Shown one piece after another: positions 17,031 to 25,342 of a stretch of DNA of 64,000 nt. A program made the translations under genes and the position numbers. The notes beneath the pieces were generated by a model. It was not told the origin of the DNA. It saw nothing but the letters and a program-made list of their open reading frames with translations, and made no database searches. Origin of the DNA: Streptomyces chromofuscus (GTDB lineage Bacteria; Actinomycetota; Actinomycetes; Streptomycetales; Streptomycetaceae); NCBI RefSeq assembly GCF_015160875.1, contig NZ_CP063374.1, positions 7,257,501-7,321,500 of the forward strand. The letters are read 5' to 3'. Positions within the stretch are counted from its first letter, which is position 1; each line of letters starts with the position of its first letter.

Positions 17031-17693
17031 TCAGCGCACCTCGACCAGGCGGGCGAAGACGACGACGTTCCCGTCGTAGCCGTTCTGCGCGGAGAAACCA
17101 CCGCCGCAGGTGATGACCCGCAATTCCGGGACGCCCTTGGAACCGTAGACACGGTCTCCGGGGAAATCGTTCTTCGCGAACACCTCGACGCCGTAGATCT
17201 CGAACACGGCCGTCTTCCTGTCCTGCCGAACGACCTCCACCCGGTTTCCGCGTTTCAGCGCACCGAGGCCGTAGAACACGGCGGGACCCCGAAGGTTGTC
17301 GACATGACCGACGACCACGGCGGTGCCCTTCTCGCCGGGTGACACGGCACCGGTGAACCAGCCCGCCAGATTGGGGTCTTCCGGGGGCGGAGCGTCCACC
17401 CAGCCCTCGGCGTCCAGACCGACCGACGTCATGGGCGCGTCGACCTGGATCGCGGGAATCCGAATCCAGCCGGGCACGGAGTACGGCAGCGCCGGCGGGG
17501 TGTTCGCGGGCGTGCCCGTGGTGTCGCGGGTGTCCGCGGCCGCCGCCGACGCGGGCTGCGGCGGACCCACGTCGAACTCTCCGGAGCCGTTGCGGATGAG
17601 TGCGAGTCCGGTCAGCAGAACAAGCGCTATCACGCCCCATGGGGCACGCTTCCGCCGCGGCTCCTCCTCTTCCTCCAGTTCGGGAAAAGGCAT
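17031..17693 (-). CDS. class F sortase
   Basis: 220 residues, ATG 17693 after GAGAGGGGAT. A membrane anchor (VIALVLLTGLALI, about residues 20-33) follows an acidic EEEEE stretch. The sortase barrel has VPGWIRIPAIQVDAPM, the catalytic His in VVVGHVDN, the catalytic Cys in RVITCGGG and the Arg in VVVFARLV. The absence of the class A/E TLxTC form and the ITC active site fit class F. It is divergent from the membrane protein gene at 18029. No LPxTG-type substrate is visible nearby. Confidence 0.9.
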   Translation of the reverse strand: MPFPELEEEEEPRRKRAPWGVIALVLLTGLALIRNGSGEFDVGPPQPASAAAADTRDTTGTPANTPPALPYSVPGWIRIPAIQVDAPMTSVGLDAEGWVDAPPPEDPNLAGWFTGAVSPGEKGTAVVVGHVDNLRGPAVFYGLGALKRGNRVEVVRQDRKTAVFEIYGVEVFAKNDFPGDRVYGSKGVPELRVITCGGGFSAQNGYDGNVVVFARLVEVR

Positions 17694-18028
17694 GGTGTCA
17701 TCCCCTCTCGACGCGGCCGTCGCCACGTCATTCAGCGCACGGGAGAACGCTAAGACCCCAGCGGGAAACCGGCGACGGGAGAGATACGAACGGGTGGTCC
17801 CGGCCCCGGCGGGGTGCGCCATCCGAGTTGCCGCGCGGAGATATTTTCTGACGGTCCGTGACCTGCGGCGATATCCGATGGTGCGGTGGTCTTCCGGTGT
17901 GTCGACTCACCGGTACGGACCATCGCCGACATGCGAGTCGGTGCATGGCAACTGAGGGTTTTGCCGGGAGACGCTTTCTCGCCGATCGACCGGGGACTGG
18001 CCCCGGGGCGTCTTCCGCGGAGGATGAC
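17694..18028. other. divergent promoter region, sortase / secreted protein
   Basis: 335 bases between two divergent genes. The stretch around 17835-17885 (ATATTTTC, GATATCCGATGG) is AT-rich for this genome and probably carries one of the promoters. The ribosome site GCGGAGGATGAC precedes the ATG at 18029. I see no gene or strong palindrome. Confidence 0.4.
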
Positions 18029-18514
18029 ATGCGCAACTCTCGTGCCCTGGCGGTCTGCGCCGCGGCAGCCGCCGTACTCGGGGCCGCGGCCCCGGCGGCC
18101 GTCGCGGGGAACACCGCGAGCAACATCGTCGCCCTGCCCGGCGTCATCGCCCGCGGGGGCCAGATGACGGTCACCGTGAACGGCTGCCCGAGGGGCGGCA
18201 CCATGAGCTCCGAGGCCTTCTCCACGGCCACGCTGTCACCGATCAACGGCACCGACCCGATCGCGCGGGGCCAGGCGACGATCGACAGCGACGCCCGCCC
18301 CGGCACCTACGACATCAGCGTGTACTGCTCGGGCCGACGGCTGACCCGTCCGAACGCCTTCACCGTCATCGGCGGTGTCCGGGGCGGCCTCGGCGGCAGC
18401 AGTTCCACCGGGGCGACGCCGACCGACATGGCCATCGGCGGCGGTCTGGTGGCCGCGGCCGTCATCGGCGGCGGCGTGTTCTGGCTGCGCCACCGCTCCG
18501 AGAAGCACGCCTGA
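18029..18514 (+). CDS. secreted, C-terminally membrane-anchored small protein
   Basis: 161 residues, ATG 18029 with GGAGGAT upstream. A signal peptide (ALAVCAAAAAVLGAAAPAAV, cleavage after AVA) leads into a ~90-residue Ig-like domain (GQMTVTVNGCPRGGTMSSEA, PGTYDISVYCSGRRLTRPNA) with two cysteines that could pair. A glycine/serine linker, one membrane helix (AIGGGLVAAAVIGGGVFWL) and a basic tail end it. The layout is that of surface proteins found beside class F sortases in Streptomyces, but no LPxTG-like sorting motif precedes the helix, so it is probably membrane-held rather than sortase-linked. Function unknown. Confidence 0.75.
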   Translation: MRNSRALAVCAAAAAVLGAAAPAAVAGNTASNIVALPGVIARGGQMTVTVNGCPRGGTMSSEAFSTATLSPINGTDPIARGQATIDSDARPGTYDISVYCSGRRLTRPNAFTVIGGVRGGLGGSSSTGATPTDMAIGGGLVAAAVIGGGVFWLRHRSEKHA

Positions 18515-18874
18515 CGCGCCGCCCCGCGCCTGGAGAGCCGATCGCACGTACGGGCGTTCGCCCCGGAGCCCAGGAGGTTCCGGGGCCGACGTCATGTGCG
18601 GTGGGCTGCCGTCGTCATGAGCGTGCGCAGCGCCCGCGACCGCCGCACGCTGCGCCGGTGGCGCACCCGTCGCGTCACCGGCGGGGTCGATCGGGACGCC
18701 GAGCCCGAGCCGCGGCCGACGCGGGGGCACCCGCTCGTCCGCCGACGTCCTGAGGGGTTCGGCACGGCCGCGTAGGCCGCGGCCGGGGATCTCGCGGGGC
18801 CGGGCGGCGGAAGCGGTCAGCGCGACGGCGACGAAGCTCAGCAGCGCTGCCGCGGCGACGCATATGGCGCGCAT
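18236..18874 (-). CDS. possible small secreted protein, 3' part doubtful
   Basis: ATG 18874 has an excellent GGAGGA site five bases away, and the first ~24 residues (RAICVAAAALLSFVAVALTA) are a convincing signal peptide. After about 60 residues the frame becomes arginine/glycine-rich without family features. It runs 279 bases antisense into the better supported gene at 18029-18514. I therefore trust the start but not the end. It may be a secreted protein gene whose body was lost or frameshifted near 18600-18700. Confidence 0.3.
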   Translation of the reverse strand: MRAICVAAAALLSFVAVALTASAARPREIPGRGLRGRAEPLRTSADERVPPRRPRLGLGVPIDPAGDATGAPPAQRAAVAGAAHAHDDGSPPHMTSAPEPPGLRGERPYVRSALQARGGASGVLLGAVAQPEHAAADDGRGHQTAADGHVGRRRPGGTAAAEAAPDTADDGEGVRTGQPSARAVHADVVGAGAGVAVDRRLAPRDRVGAVDR

Positions 18875-19120
18875 GTGGATCCTCCGCTCCCGAGGAGCAA
18901 CTGCGGACCTTCGTGCCGCTCGTGCCGTGAATGCACCTCGATGACCGAAACGCTAGGAAGCGGCGCGCCGAAGCGCGATCGCAGTCGTGCGAACGGGGCA
19001 ACCGCGTGGGCCGCCCGGGGGACGGCGTTGCTGTCGCCGGGGGACGGCGGCGGCGTGCCGCACGTCCCCGGCGGCCCGCGGTGAGCGGACGCGGGCCCCG
19101 ACGCCTCCCGGGCAGGCGCG

Positions 19121-19885
19121 TCAGCCCCTGGCGTTCGGGAAGAGATCCAGGAACGGCTCGTACGAGGCCGCGACCCCGCGGCTGTAGGGCGAGTCGAAGT
19201 CCCAGATCAAGAAGAGCAGGAAGGCGATCAGCGCGGAGAACAGCACGGCGAGGAGCAGCTCGCGCGGGGTGCGCCGGATCTGCAGGGCGAGGATCATCCC
19301 GACGGTGATCACGGCTCCGGCGATCAGCCCGAACCACACCACGCCGGGCATGGTCGGCCCGGTCGAGTCCGCCCGCGCGTGGCGCGCCCGGTCCGCCTCG
19401 GCCACCTGGTCGACGAGCGGCTGGTAGGCCTGGGCCTCGAAGTCGCTCCTCGGCTCGTAGTCGGTGACGGTCGCGCGCACCTGGTCCAGCAGCTCGGTGC
19501 CGCGCTCGGTGACCTTGCCCTGGTCGGTCATCGCCTTCCACTCGGTGGTGACGACGTGTCCGACATAGGTGTTGACATCCTCCCGAATGTGGTCACGTAC
19601 CTCGGGCGGATAGACGCGGACGCGTTCCGTGATCTCGTGCAGCGCCTGGGCCTCCGCCCGCACGTGGTCCTGGGCGACGCTGCGCGCCTCCCAGACGCCG
19701 GCGATGGCCAGACCGAGCACGATGGCGTACACCACGCCGATCCACATCGTCATGTACTCGATGACGTCCGGCGTCTCGGAGGGATCCTCGTCCTCGGACG
19801 CCGCACGGTGCCGTAGCAGGGTGATGAGGACCACCAGGGCGCAGGCGGCCAGCATCGCGAGGGTGAGAACAAGCCATTCCGGCAA
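19121..19885 (-). CDS. DUF4239 membrane protein
   Basis: 254 residues, ATG 19885. Helices lie near residues 5-23 and 45-65 and a closely spaced pair near 185-235 (VVWFGLIAGAVITVGMILAL, LLLAVLFSALIAFLLFLIWD). The middle section (AQDHVRAEAQALHEITERVR, EVRDHIREDVNTYV) is helical and charged. This matches DUF4239, a bestrophin-like four-helix family whose role is unestablished; ion conduction has been suggested from fold similarity. It is 16 bases downstream of the proline-rich gene and probably in one transcript with it. Confidence 0.82.
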   Translation of the reverse strand: MPEWLVLTLAMLAACALVVLITLLRHRAASEDEDPSETPDVIEYMTMWIGVVYAIVLGLAIAGVWEARSVAQDHVRAEAQALHEITERVRVYPPEVRDHIREDVNTYVGHVVTTEWKAMTDQGKVTERGTELLDQVRATVTDYEPRSDFEAQAYQPLVDQVAEADRARHARADSTGPTMPGVVWFGLIAGAVITVGMILALQIRRTPRELLLAVLFSALIAFLLFLIWDFDSPYSRGVAASYEPFLDLFPNARG

Positions 19886-19901
19886 CGGATGCCTCCAGGG
19901 A

Positions 19902-20582
19902 TCAGCGCGGACGCAGCGCGGCGACGGCGAGCAGCGCGGGCACGGTGATGAGCAGGACGTAGGTGACCGGCGACTGGCCGCTCCGCGACTGCCGGTTGCG
20001 CGGCGGGGTGCGGTAGCGCGGGTAGCTCACCGGCGTCACGGTCGGGCGGGGGGTCGGCTCGGCCGACGGGGACGGGGACGGGGACGGGGTCGGCGTCGGT
20101 GCCGGCGGGGGAGCCGGTGCCGGCGGGGGTGCGGGGGCCGGCCGCGGGGGTGCGGGGGCCGGCCGCGGGGGTGCGGGCCTGGGCGGTGGCTCGGGCCTGG
20201 GCGGTGGCTCGGGCCGCTGGGTGGGCGTGGGTTTCGGCGGGGGTGAGGGCGTGGGCTTCGGGGGAGGGGGCGGTGGCGGAGGTGGGGGCGGGGTCGGTTT
20301 CGGAGGCGGTGTCGGTGTCGGACTGGGTGGGGGAGTGGGGCTCGGGCACGTCAGGGGAAGGACTCCCCCCTGCCCCGAGAGCTCGGGGGAGGGCCACGTC
20401 CGGTTCCCCGCGATCGCCACCGCCTCCGTGCCGCCCGGCCCGGTCGACGCGTAGGCGCAGGCGTCGGCCACCGCCACCCCGGCCGGGGCGCCGACGAGCG
20501 CCGCGGTCAGTGCGACCAGGACCAACATCGGTGCGCGGGCGGGCGATTGGGTCGGTTCGGAACCATGCACGACGGAGATCAT
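19902..20582 (-). CDS. proline-rich surface protein with C-terminal membrane helix
   Basis: About 226 residues from ATG 20582. A signal sequence (MLVLVALTAALVGAPAGVAV) is followed by a short conserved head (ACAYASTGPGGTEAVAIAGN, then RTWPS). Residues ~80-185 are almost only P, T, K, A, R and S (PPPKPTP, PAPPRPAPAPP). The end is a membrane helix VTYVLLITVPALLAVAAL and RPR. It looks like a wall-spanning stalk that displays or tethers a small head at the membrane. Probable operon with DUF4239 downstream. No known activity. Confidence 0.7.
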   Translation of the reverse strand: MISVVHGSEPTQSPARAPMLVLVALTAALVGAPAGVAVADACAYASTGPGGTEAVAIAGNRTWPSPELSGQGGVLPLTCPSPTPPPSPTPTPPPKPTPPPPPPPPPPPKPTPSPPPKPTPTQRPEPPPRPEPPPRPAPPRPAPAPPRPAPAPPPAPAPPPAPTPTPSPSPSPSAEPTPRPTVTPVSYPRYRTPPRNRQSRSGQSPVTYVLLITVPALLAVAALRPR

Positions 20583-20908
20583 GAGGCTTCCCGGGCGGCC
20601 ACACGCCCGCGTGCCGGGGGATTGCCCCGAACGGGGGAAAGGGGCGCCACGGGGTTTGATCGTCGGCGGGTCGGGCGCCCGCCCACCCGGACGTGCATGC
20701 GAGCGACGGCCGGCGGGAGTCCCGGGCTCCGGTCGCGGGCGCGGACCACGTACCCCCGGGTCACAGGTGCGCGCCGCGGCCCCCGCCACGGTTCCCGGAA
20801 AGAAATCCCCGGTCCGGTTGAACACAACCGGCGTCCGCGTGCGTACCCATGGTCGTGCGGCGGCGCAGCAGGGCGCTGCAATACCCTTGCGAATATGGGG
20901 AGTTGACA
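20583..20908. other. divergent intergenic region, proline-rich protein / lipoprotein
   Basis: 326 bases with no believable gene. It contains the perfect inverted repeat at 20814-20831 and, just before the lipoprotein ATG at 20909, an AT-richer stretch (ATACCCTTGCGAATATGGGG) likely to be core promoter. Confidence 0.45.
20814..20831. promoter_or_regulatory. perfect inverted repeat CCGGTTG-AACA-CAACCGG
   Basis: Arms of 7 bases (20814-20820 and 20825-20831) about 80 bases upstream of the lipoprotein start. The AT-containing centre and position suggest an operator rather than a terminator. Confidence 0.4.
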
Positions 20909-21886
20909 ATGAAGACCTCCTGGCGGAGCGCCTCGCTCGTGGCGAGCGCCGCGGCCGTGCTGGCGCTGACGACGGCGTGCGGTCAGGAAAGCGGCAGCCA
21001 GTCGGCCAGCCAGAACGTGGGCGCCACGGCTCCGGCCGGCGGCTACGGAGGCACCGGGCTCGGCACCAACGCCGGCACCGGCACCGGCACCGGCGCCGGT
21101 GCCGCGGCCGGCGAGCAGAACGCCGGGGCGCAGGCCGCCCCCGCGGGCACGCTGTCGGTCGCCTCCAACGCGGAGCTCGGGAAGGTGGTGACCGACGGCG
21201 GCGGGCGTACCCTCTACCGGTTCGACCAGGACACCGCCGAACCGCCCAAGACGAACTGCGAGGGCGACTGCGCGACCGCCTGGCCCCCGGTCCCCGCCGA
21301 CGACGCCGCCGCGGGCGAGGGCATCGACGAGTCGCTGCTCGGCGAGGTCACCCGCCCCGACGGCACCAAGCAGCTGACCATCGGGGGCTGGCCGGCGTAC
21401 CGCTATGCGAAGGACGTCAACCCCGGCGACACCAAGGGCCAGGGAGTGGGCGGGACTTGGTACGCGCTGGCACCCGACGGCAAGAAGGCCGCGCTGAAGG
21501 ACCTGCCCGGACTGTCCACCCGTGACGACCCGGAACTCGGCGAGATCGTCGTCGACAAGAACGGCCACACCGTCTACCGGTTCACGAAGGACTCCCAGTG
21601 GCCGATGAAGACCGCGTGCACCGGCGCGTGCCTGGACAAGTGGCCCGTCGTCGCACCGGTCGACGCGAAGGACACCAAGGGCATCGACCTTCAGGGCTCC
21701 ACCCCCAACCGGGGTTACGTCGTCTTCGACCGCCCCGACGGCATCGAGCAGCAGACCATCGACTGCATCCCGATCTACACCTTCGCCGGTGACAAGGAGC
21801 CCGGTGACACCAACGGTCAGGGCGTGGGCGGCACATGGTTCGCCATACGTTCCGACGGCAAGCCGGTCGGCGCGCCCGCGCAGTAA
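20909..21886 (+). CDS. lipoprotein with two secreted-repeat (PF03640) domains
   Basis: 325 residues, ATG 20909. The lipobox is LALTTACGQ. A Gly/Thr/Ala-rich linker (TGTGTGAGAA) leads to two tandem copies of the ~110-residue repeat: GKVVTDGGGRTLYRFDQD, CEGDCATAWPPV, LTIGGWPAYRYAKDVNPGDT, GVGGTWYALAPDG; then GEIVVDKNGHTVYRFTKD, CTGACLDKWPVV, IPIYTFAGDKEPGDTNGQGV, GGTWFAIRSDG. Each repeat has a C-x3-C pair. Bacterial relatives are annotated only as conserved lipoproteins, and from memory SCO0930 of S. coelicolor is of this type. A strong hairpin follows the stop. Confidence 0.85.
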   Translation: MKTSWRSASLVASAAAVLALTTACGQESGSQSASQNVGATAPAGGYGGTGLGTNAGTGTGTGAGAAAGEQNAGAQAAPAGTLSVASNAELGKVVTDGGGRTLYRFDQDTAEPPKTNCEGDCATAWPPVPADDAAAGEGIDESLLGEVTRPDGTKQLTIGGWPAYRYAKDVNPGDTKGQGVGGTWYALAPDGKKAALKDLPGLSTRDDPELGEIVVDKNGHTVYRFTKDSQWPMKTACTGACLDKWPVVAPVDAKDTKGIDLQGSTPNRGYVVFDRPDGIEQQTIDCIPIYTFAGDKEPGDTNGQGVGGTWFAIRSDGKPVGAPAQ

Positions 21887-21933
21887 CGCAAGACAGGACC
21901 TCCCCCCTGGTTCGCACCCCGGCGCACGACCCG

Positions 21934-21973
21934 GCGGTCCGCTTCCCGCGCAACCACGCGGGAAGCGGACCGC
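21934..21973 (+). terminator. 17-bp perfect hairpin after lipoprotein gene
   Basis: Arms 21934-21950 and 21957-21973 (GCGGTCCGCTTCCCGCG and its complement) with loop CAACCA. There is no T-run, as is usual for streptomycete terminators. Confidence 0.8.
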
Positions 21974-22145
21974 CTTCGCCGTGCCGCAATGGGATTCGTC
22001 AGCATGCACCGAGAGATCATCGCGGCACGTGCCGCAGGCAGTGACCGGGAACGGATGGTCAATTTCCGTTTCGGGTCGCTCCGTTGGCGGGCGATCAGTA
22101 GCCTCTGCTCGAACACCGGATCGCCTACGCCGCCTGGAGAGATAG

Positions 22146-22958
22146 ATGGAGCGTCCCGCCTGGGCTCCACGGAGCATCGACATCTCGGTGCCGAGTGTCG
22201 CGCGGATCTACGACTACTACCTGGGCGGTTCGCACAACTTCGAGGTCGACCGGGAGGCGGCCCGCAGGGCCATGGAGTTCATGCCGGGCCTGCCGAAGAT
22301 CATGCAGGCGAACCGGGCCTTCATGCGCCGCGCGGTGCGCTACGCGGCCGGTGAGGGCATCACGCAGTTCCTGGACGTCGGCTCGGGCATCCCGACGTAC
22401 GGCAACGTCCACGAGGTGGCCCAAACGGCCAGCCCCGGCGCACGAGTGGTCTACGTCGACCACGACCCGGTCGCGGTCGCGCACAGTGAGGCCGTTCTCG
22501 AAGGCAACGAGCACGCGGGTGTGGTCGCCGCCGACCTGCGCAAGCCCCAGGACATCCTGTCCAGCCCGCGGGTGCAGCAACTGATCGACCTGAAGCGGCC
22601 GGTGGCGCTGCTGCTCGTTGCCATACTGCACTTCGTGGAGGACGCGGACGACCCGTACGGCGCGGTGGCGCAACTGAGCGACGCACTCGCGCCCGGCAGC
22701 ATGCTGGTTCTCACGCATGCCTCGTACGAGGGAATCCCGGTGCCACCCGAGCGGGCGGGTGGCGCGGTCGACGTATACAAGGACCTCCGCAACCCGCTGA
22801 TCATGCGCTCGCGCGAGGAGATCGCGCGGTTCTTCGAGGGGTACGACATGGTGGAACCGGGACTTGTGCCGATGCCTGTCTGGCGGCCGGACACCGCGCC
22901 GGAGGACGAGGATCCGTATGCCTTCTCCGGTTTCGCGGGCGTGGGGCGTACGGCGTGA
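22146..22958 (+). CDS. DUF574-family SAM-dependent methyltransferase
   Basis: 270 residues, ATG 22146 after CTGGAGAG. The N-terminal SVARIYDYYLGGSHNFEVDR is the hallmark of the actinobacterial DUF574 (methyltransf_19) family. A SAM-binding loop FLDVGSGIPTYGNVHE, then VVYVDHDPVAVAHSEAVL and ALLLVAILHFVEDADDPYGA follow. Substrate unknown. Its TGA overlaps the GTG of the PAS-GGDEF-EAL gene, so the two are translationally coupled. This pairing is conserved, as I recall, at SCO0929-SCO0928. Confidence 0.85.
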   Translation: MERPAWAPRSIDISVPSVARIYDYYLGGSHNFEVDREAARRAMEFMPGLPKIMQANRAFMRRAVRYAAGEGITQFLDVGSGIPTYGNVHEVAQTASPGARVVYVDHDPVAVAHSEAVLEGNEHAGVVAADLRKPQDILSSPRVQQLIDLKRPVALLLVAILHFVEDADDPYGAVAQLSDALAPGSMLVLTHASYEGIPVPPERAGGAVDVYKDLRNPLIMRSREEIARFFEGYDMVEPGLVPMPVWRPDTAPEDEDPYAFSGFAGVGRTA

Positions 22959-25096
22959 GCGCGGAGCCGGACGGGCCGGAGGACAGACTGCGGCGGTTCG
23001 CGACGATCTGGAGCCGGGCGGTCTACCCGGCCACCTCGACGTCGCTGACCAGAGCGGAGTTCGAGGAGCTGCTGCTGCCGGTGGCCCGCAGACTGAGCGC
23101 GGCACTGCGCGCACGGACCTTCGACGCGGTCGAGGGCCGTGCGGTCGGCGCCGCCCTGATCGACGCGCACTGCACCGACCCCGAGGCGCTCAGCCGGGCC
23201 CTGGACTGCGTCGAGGCCTACCTGGTGCTCTACTGCGGTGACGACGGCCCCCAGGAGGACCTGAGGGCTCGCTCGGCACGGCTGCAGCACGCCATGGCCG
23301 CCGGGTTCGCCCAGGCGCTGCGCGAGCGGACCCTGGCCGAGCAGGAGTCCATCGCACAGGCCGCGCTGCGGGCCCAGGGCGTCGTGGCGCAGGCGCTGCA
23401 TGCCAGCGAGGCCCGCTTCCGCGCGGTGTTCGAGGGCGCGGCCATAGGCATCGGCATCGCCGACCTCGAGGGCAACGTCCTGGAGGTCAACGGCGCGCTG
23501 ATGCGCATGTTCGGCGGCTCCGAGAACAACGTGCGCGGCCGCAACGTCCGCGACTGGACGCACGCCGAGGACGCCCCCCAGGTCTGGCGGCTCTACGAGG
23601 AACTGGTGCGCGGCGAACGCGAGCACTACCACGTGGAGAAGGCCTTCTACCGGCCCGACGGAACGGTCCTGTGGACCAACCTCACCGTCTCCCTGCTGCG
23701 CGACCCCGACGGCAGACCGCAGTACCAGCTCGCGCTGATGGAGGACACCACCGAACGGCGGCTGCTCAACCTCCGGCTGCGCTACGAGGCGACCCACGAC
23801 GCCCTCACCGGACTGCCCAACCGCACCCTCTTCTTCGAACGCCTGGAGAAGGCCCTCGGCGCGGGCGAGGGCCAGCGCTTCGGCCTGTGCTACCTCGACC
23901 TCGACGGCTTCAAGACGATCAACGACAGCCTCGGTCACGCGGCGGGCGACCGGCTGCTCGTCGAGGTCGCCGACCGGCTCCAGGCCTGCGCCACCGCGCC
24001 CGGCGAGATGGTCGCCCGCCTCGGCGGCGACGAGTTCGTGGCGCTCACCACCGGCCCCGACACCCAGCGCGAGGTCGACGAACTCGCCGTCCGGATCATG
24101 AACGCGCTGGTCGCCCCGATCTGCGTGGACGGCCGGGAGCTGACCGTGCGCGGCAGCATCGGCGTCGTCGAGGGCGCGGCGGGGGAGCGCAGCGCGGCGG
24201 AGGTGCTGCGCAGCGCCGACATCACGATGTACCGGGCCAAGTCGGCCGGCGGGAACCGCTTCGAAGTGGCCGACGCCGAGGCCGACGCCCGCGCCATCAC
24301 CCGCAACGGCCTGACCACGGCGCTGCCGACGGCGCTGGAGCGGGGCGAGTTCTTCATCGAGTACCAGCCCCTGGTCCACCTCGGCGACGGCAGCGTCCGC
24401 GGCGCCGAGGCACTGGTGCGCTGGCTGCACCCGCAGCACGGCGTCCTCGGGCCCGACCGCTTCATCCCGCTGGCCGAGCACACCGGGCTGATCGTTCCGC
24501 TGGGCCGCTGGGTCCTGGAGCAGTCGGTGCGCCAGGCCCGCCACTGGCGGGAGCGCCACGCCGGTGCGGCCTCCGCGCCGCTGCGCATCAACGTCAACCT
24601 CTCCCCCTGCCAGCTCACCCATCCCGGCCTGGTCCAGGACACGGTCGACATCCTGGAGGCGGAGGGCGTCGCGCCCGACGCCCTCTGCCTGGAGGTCACC
24701 GAGTCCGCGCTGATCGGCGCCGACGACGACCTGCTCAAGCCGCTGCGCCGGCTGGCCGAGATGGGCGTCGACATCGCCCTGGACGACTTCGGCACCGGCT
24801 ACTCCAACCTGGCCAACCTCCGCCGCCTGCCGGTGAGCATCCTCAAGCTGGACCGCTCCTTCACCCAGAGCATGCAGCAGTTCCCGGCCGACCCCGTCGA
24901 CCTGAAGATCGTCGAAGGCATCGTCTCCCTGGCCCACAGCCTCGACCTCGCGGTCACGGTCGAGGGCGTGGAAACGGGCGCCCAGGCCGAACAGCTCCGC
25001 GTACTCGGCTGCGACACGGCCCAGGGCTGGTACTACGCCCGCCCGGGCCCCCCGGAGCGCCTCCACGACCTGGCAATGGCCGACGCAACGCCCTGA
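22955..25096 (+). CDS. rmdA: PAS-GGDEF-EAL c-di-GMP protein (RmdA-like)
   Basis: 713 residues, GTG 22955. An N-terminal helical region (~1-145) precedes a PAS domain (about 150-270, FRAVFEGAAIGIGIADLEGN, FYRPDGTVLWTNLTVSLLRD). The GGDEF domain (about 285-440) has intact GGDEF at residues 357-361, and the EAL domain (about 455-705) has EAL at 485-487. EAL catalytic residues look complete: NVNLSP, LEVTESALIG, LDDFGTGYSNL, LKLDRSF and VEGVET. Both synthesis and hydrolysis of cyclic di-GMP are therefore possible; the S. coelicolor homologue RmdA (SCO0928) is described as a phosphodiesterase affecting morphology. Symbol given by domain order and synteny from memory. Its 3' end is tandemly duplicated downstream. 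Confidence 0.85.
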   Translation: MSAEPDGPEDRLRRFATIWSRAVYPATSTSLTRAEFEELLLPVARRLSAALRARTFDAVEGRAVGAALIDAHCTDPEALSRALDCVEAYLVLYCGDDGPQEDLRARSARLQHAMAAGFAQALRERTLAEQESIAQAALRAQGVVAQALHASEARFRAVFEGAAIGIGIADLEGNVLEVNGALMRMFGGSENNVRGRNVRDWTHAEDAPQVWRLYEELVRGEREHYHVEKAFYRPDGTVLWTNLTVSLLRDPDGRPQYQLALMEDTTERRLLNLRLRYEATHDALTGLPNRTLFFERLEKALGAGEGQRFGLCYLDLDGFKTINDSLGHAAGDRLLVEVADRLQACATAPGEMVARLGGDEFVALTTGPDTQREVDELAVRIMNALVAPICVDGRELTVRGSIGVVEGAAGERSAAEVLRSADITMYRAKSAGGNRFEVADAEADARAITRNGLTTALPTALERGEFFIEYQPLVHLGDGSVRGAEALVRWLHPQHGVLGPDRFIPLAEHTGLIVPLGRWVLEQSVRQARHWRERHAGAASAPLRINVNLSPCQLTHPGLVQDTVDILEAEGVAPDALCLEVTESALIGADDDLLKPLRRLAEMGVDIALDDFGTGYSNLANLRRLPVSILKLDRSFTQSMQQFPADPVDLKIVEGIVSLAHSLDLAVTVEGVETGAQAEQLRVLGCDTAQGWYYARPGPPERLHDLAMADATP

Positions 25097-25279
25097 GCCG
25101 CGACGCCCTCAGGGGCGCGGGGAACTGCGCGCCCAGGCCGAACAGCTCCGCATACTCGGCTGCGACACGGCCCAGGGCTGGTACTACGCCCGCCCGGGCC
25201 CCCCGGAGCGCCTCCACGACCTGGCAATGGCCGACGCAACGCCCTGAGCCGCGACGCCCTCAGGGGCGCGGGGAACTGC
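24978..25279. repeat. 151-bp tandem duplication of the rmdA 3' end
   Basis: 24978-25128 is repeated at 25129-25279 with one difference seen (CTCCGCGTACTCGG versus CTCCGCATACTCGG). Each copy spans the last ~40 codons of rmdA, its TGA, and the tail CAGGGGCGCGGGGAACTGCG. The second copy is out of the coding frame context and untranslated. The GGGGCGCGGGGAACTGCGCG tail is, as I recall, a very common streptomycete intergenic motif. Confidence 0.9.
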
Positions 25280-25342
25280 GCGACCAGCCACAGGCGACCC
25301 GCACTCCCGCGCGGCGCCGCAGCACAACGGCGCTACCGGCCC

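Noticed and set aside
22955..25096. Idea that the GGDEF or EAL domain is degenerate
   Set aside because: GGDEF (357-361), EAL (485-487), DDFGTGYS and EGVET are all intact.
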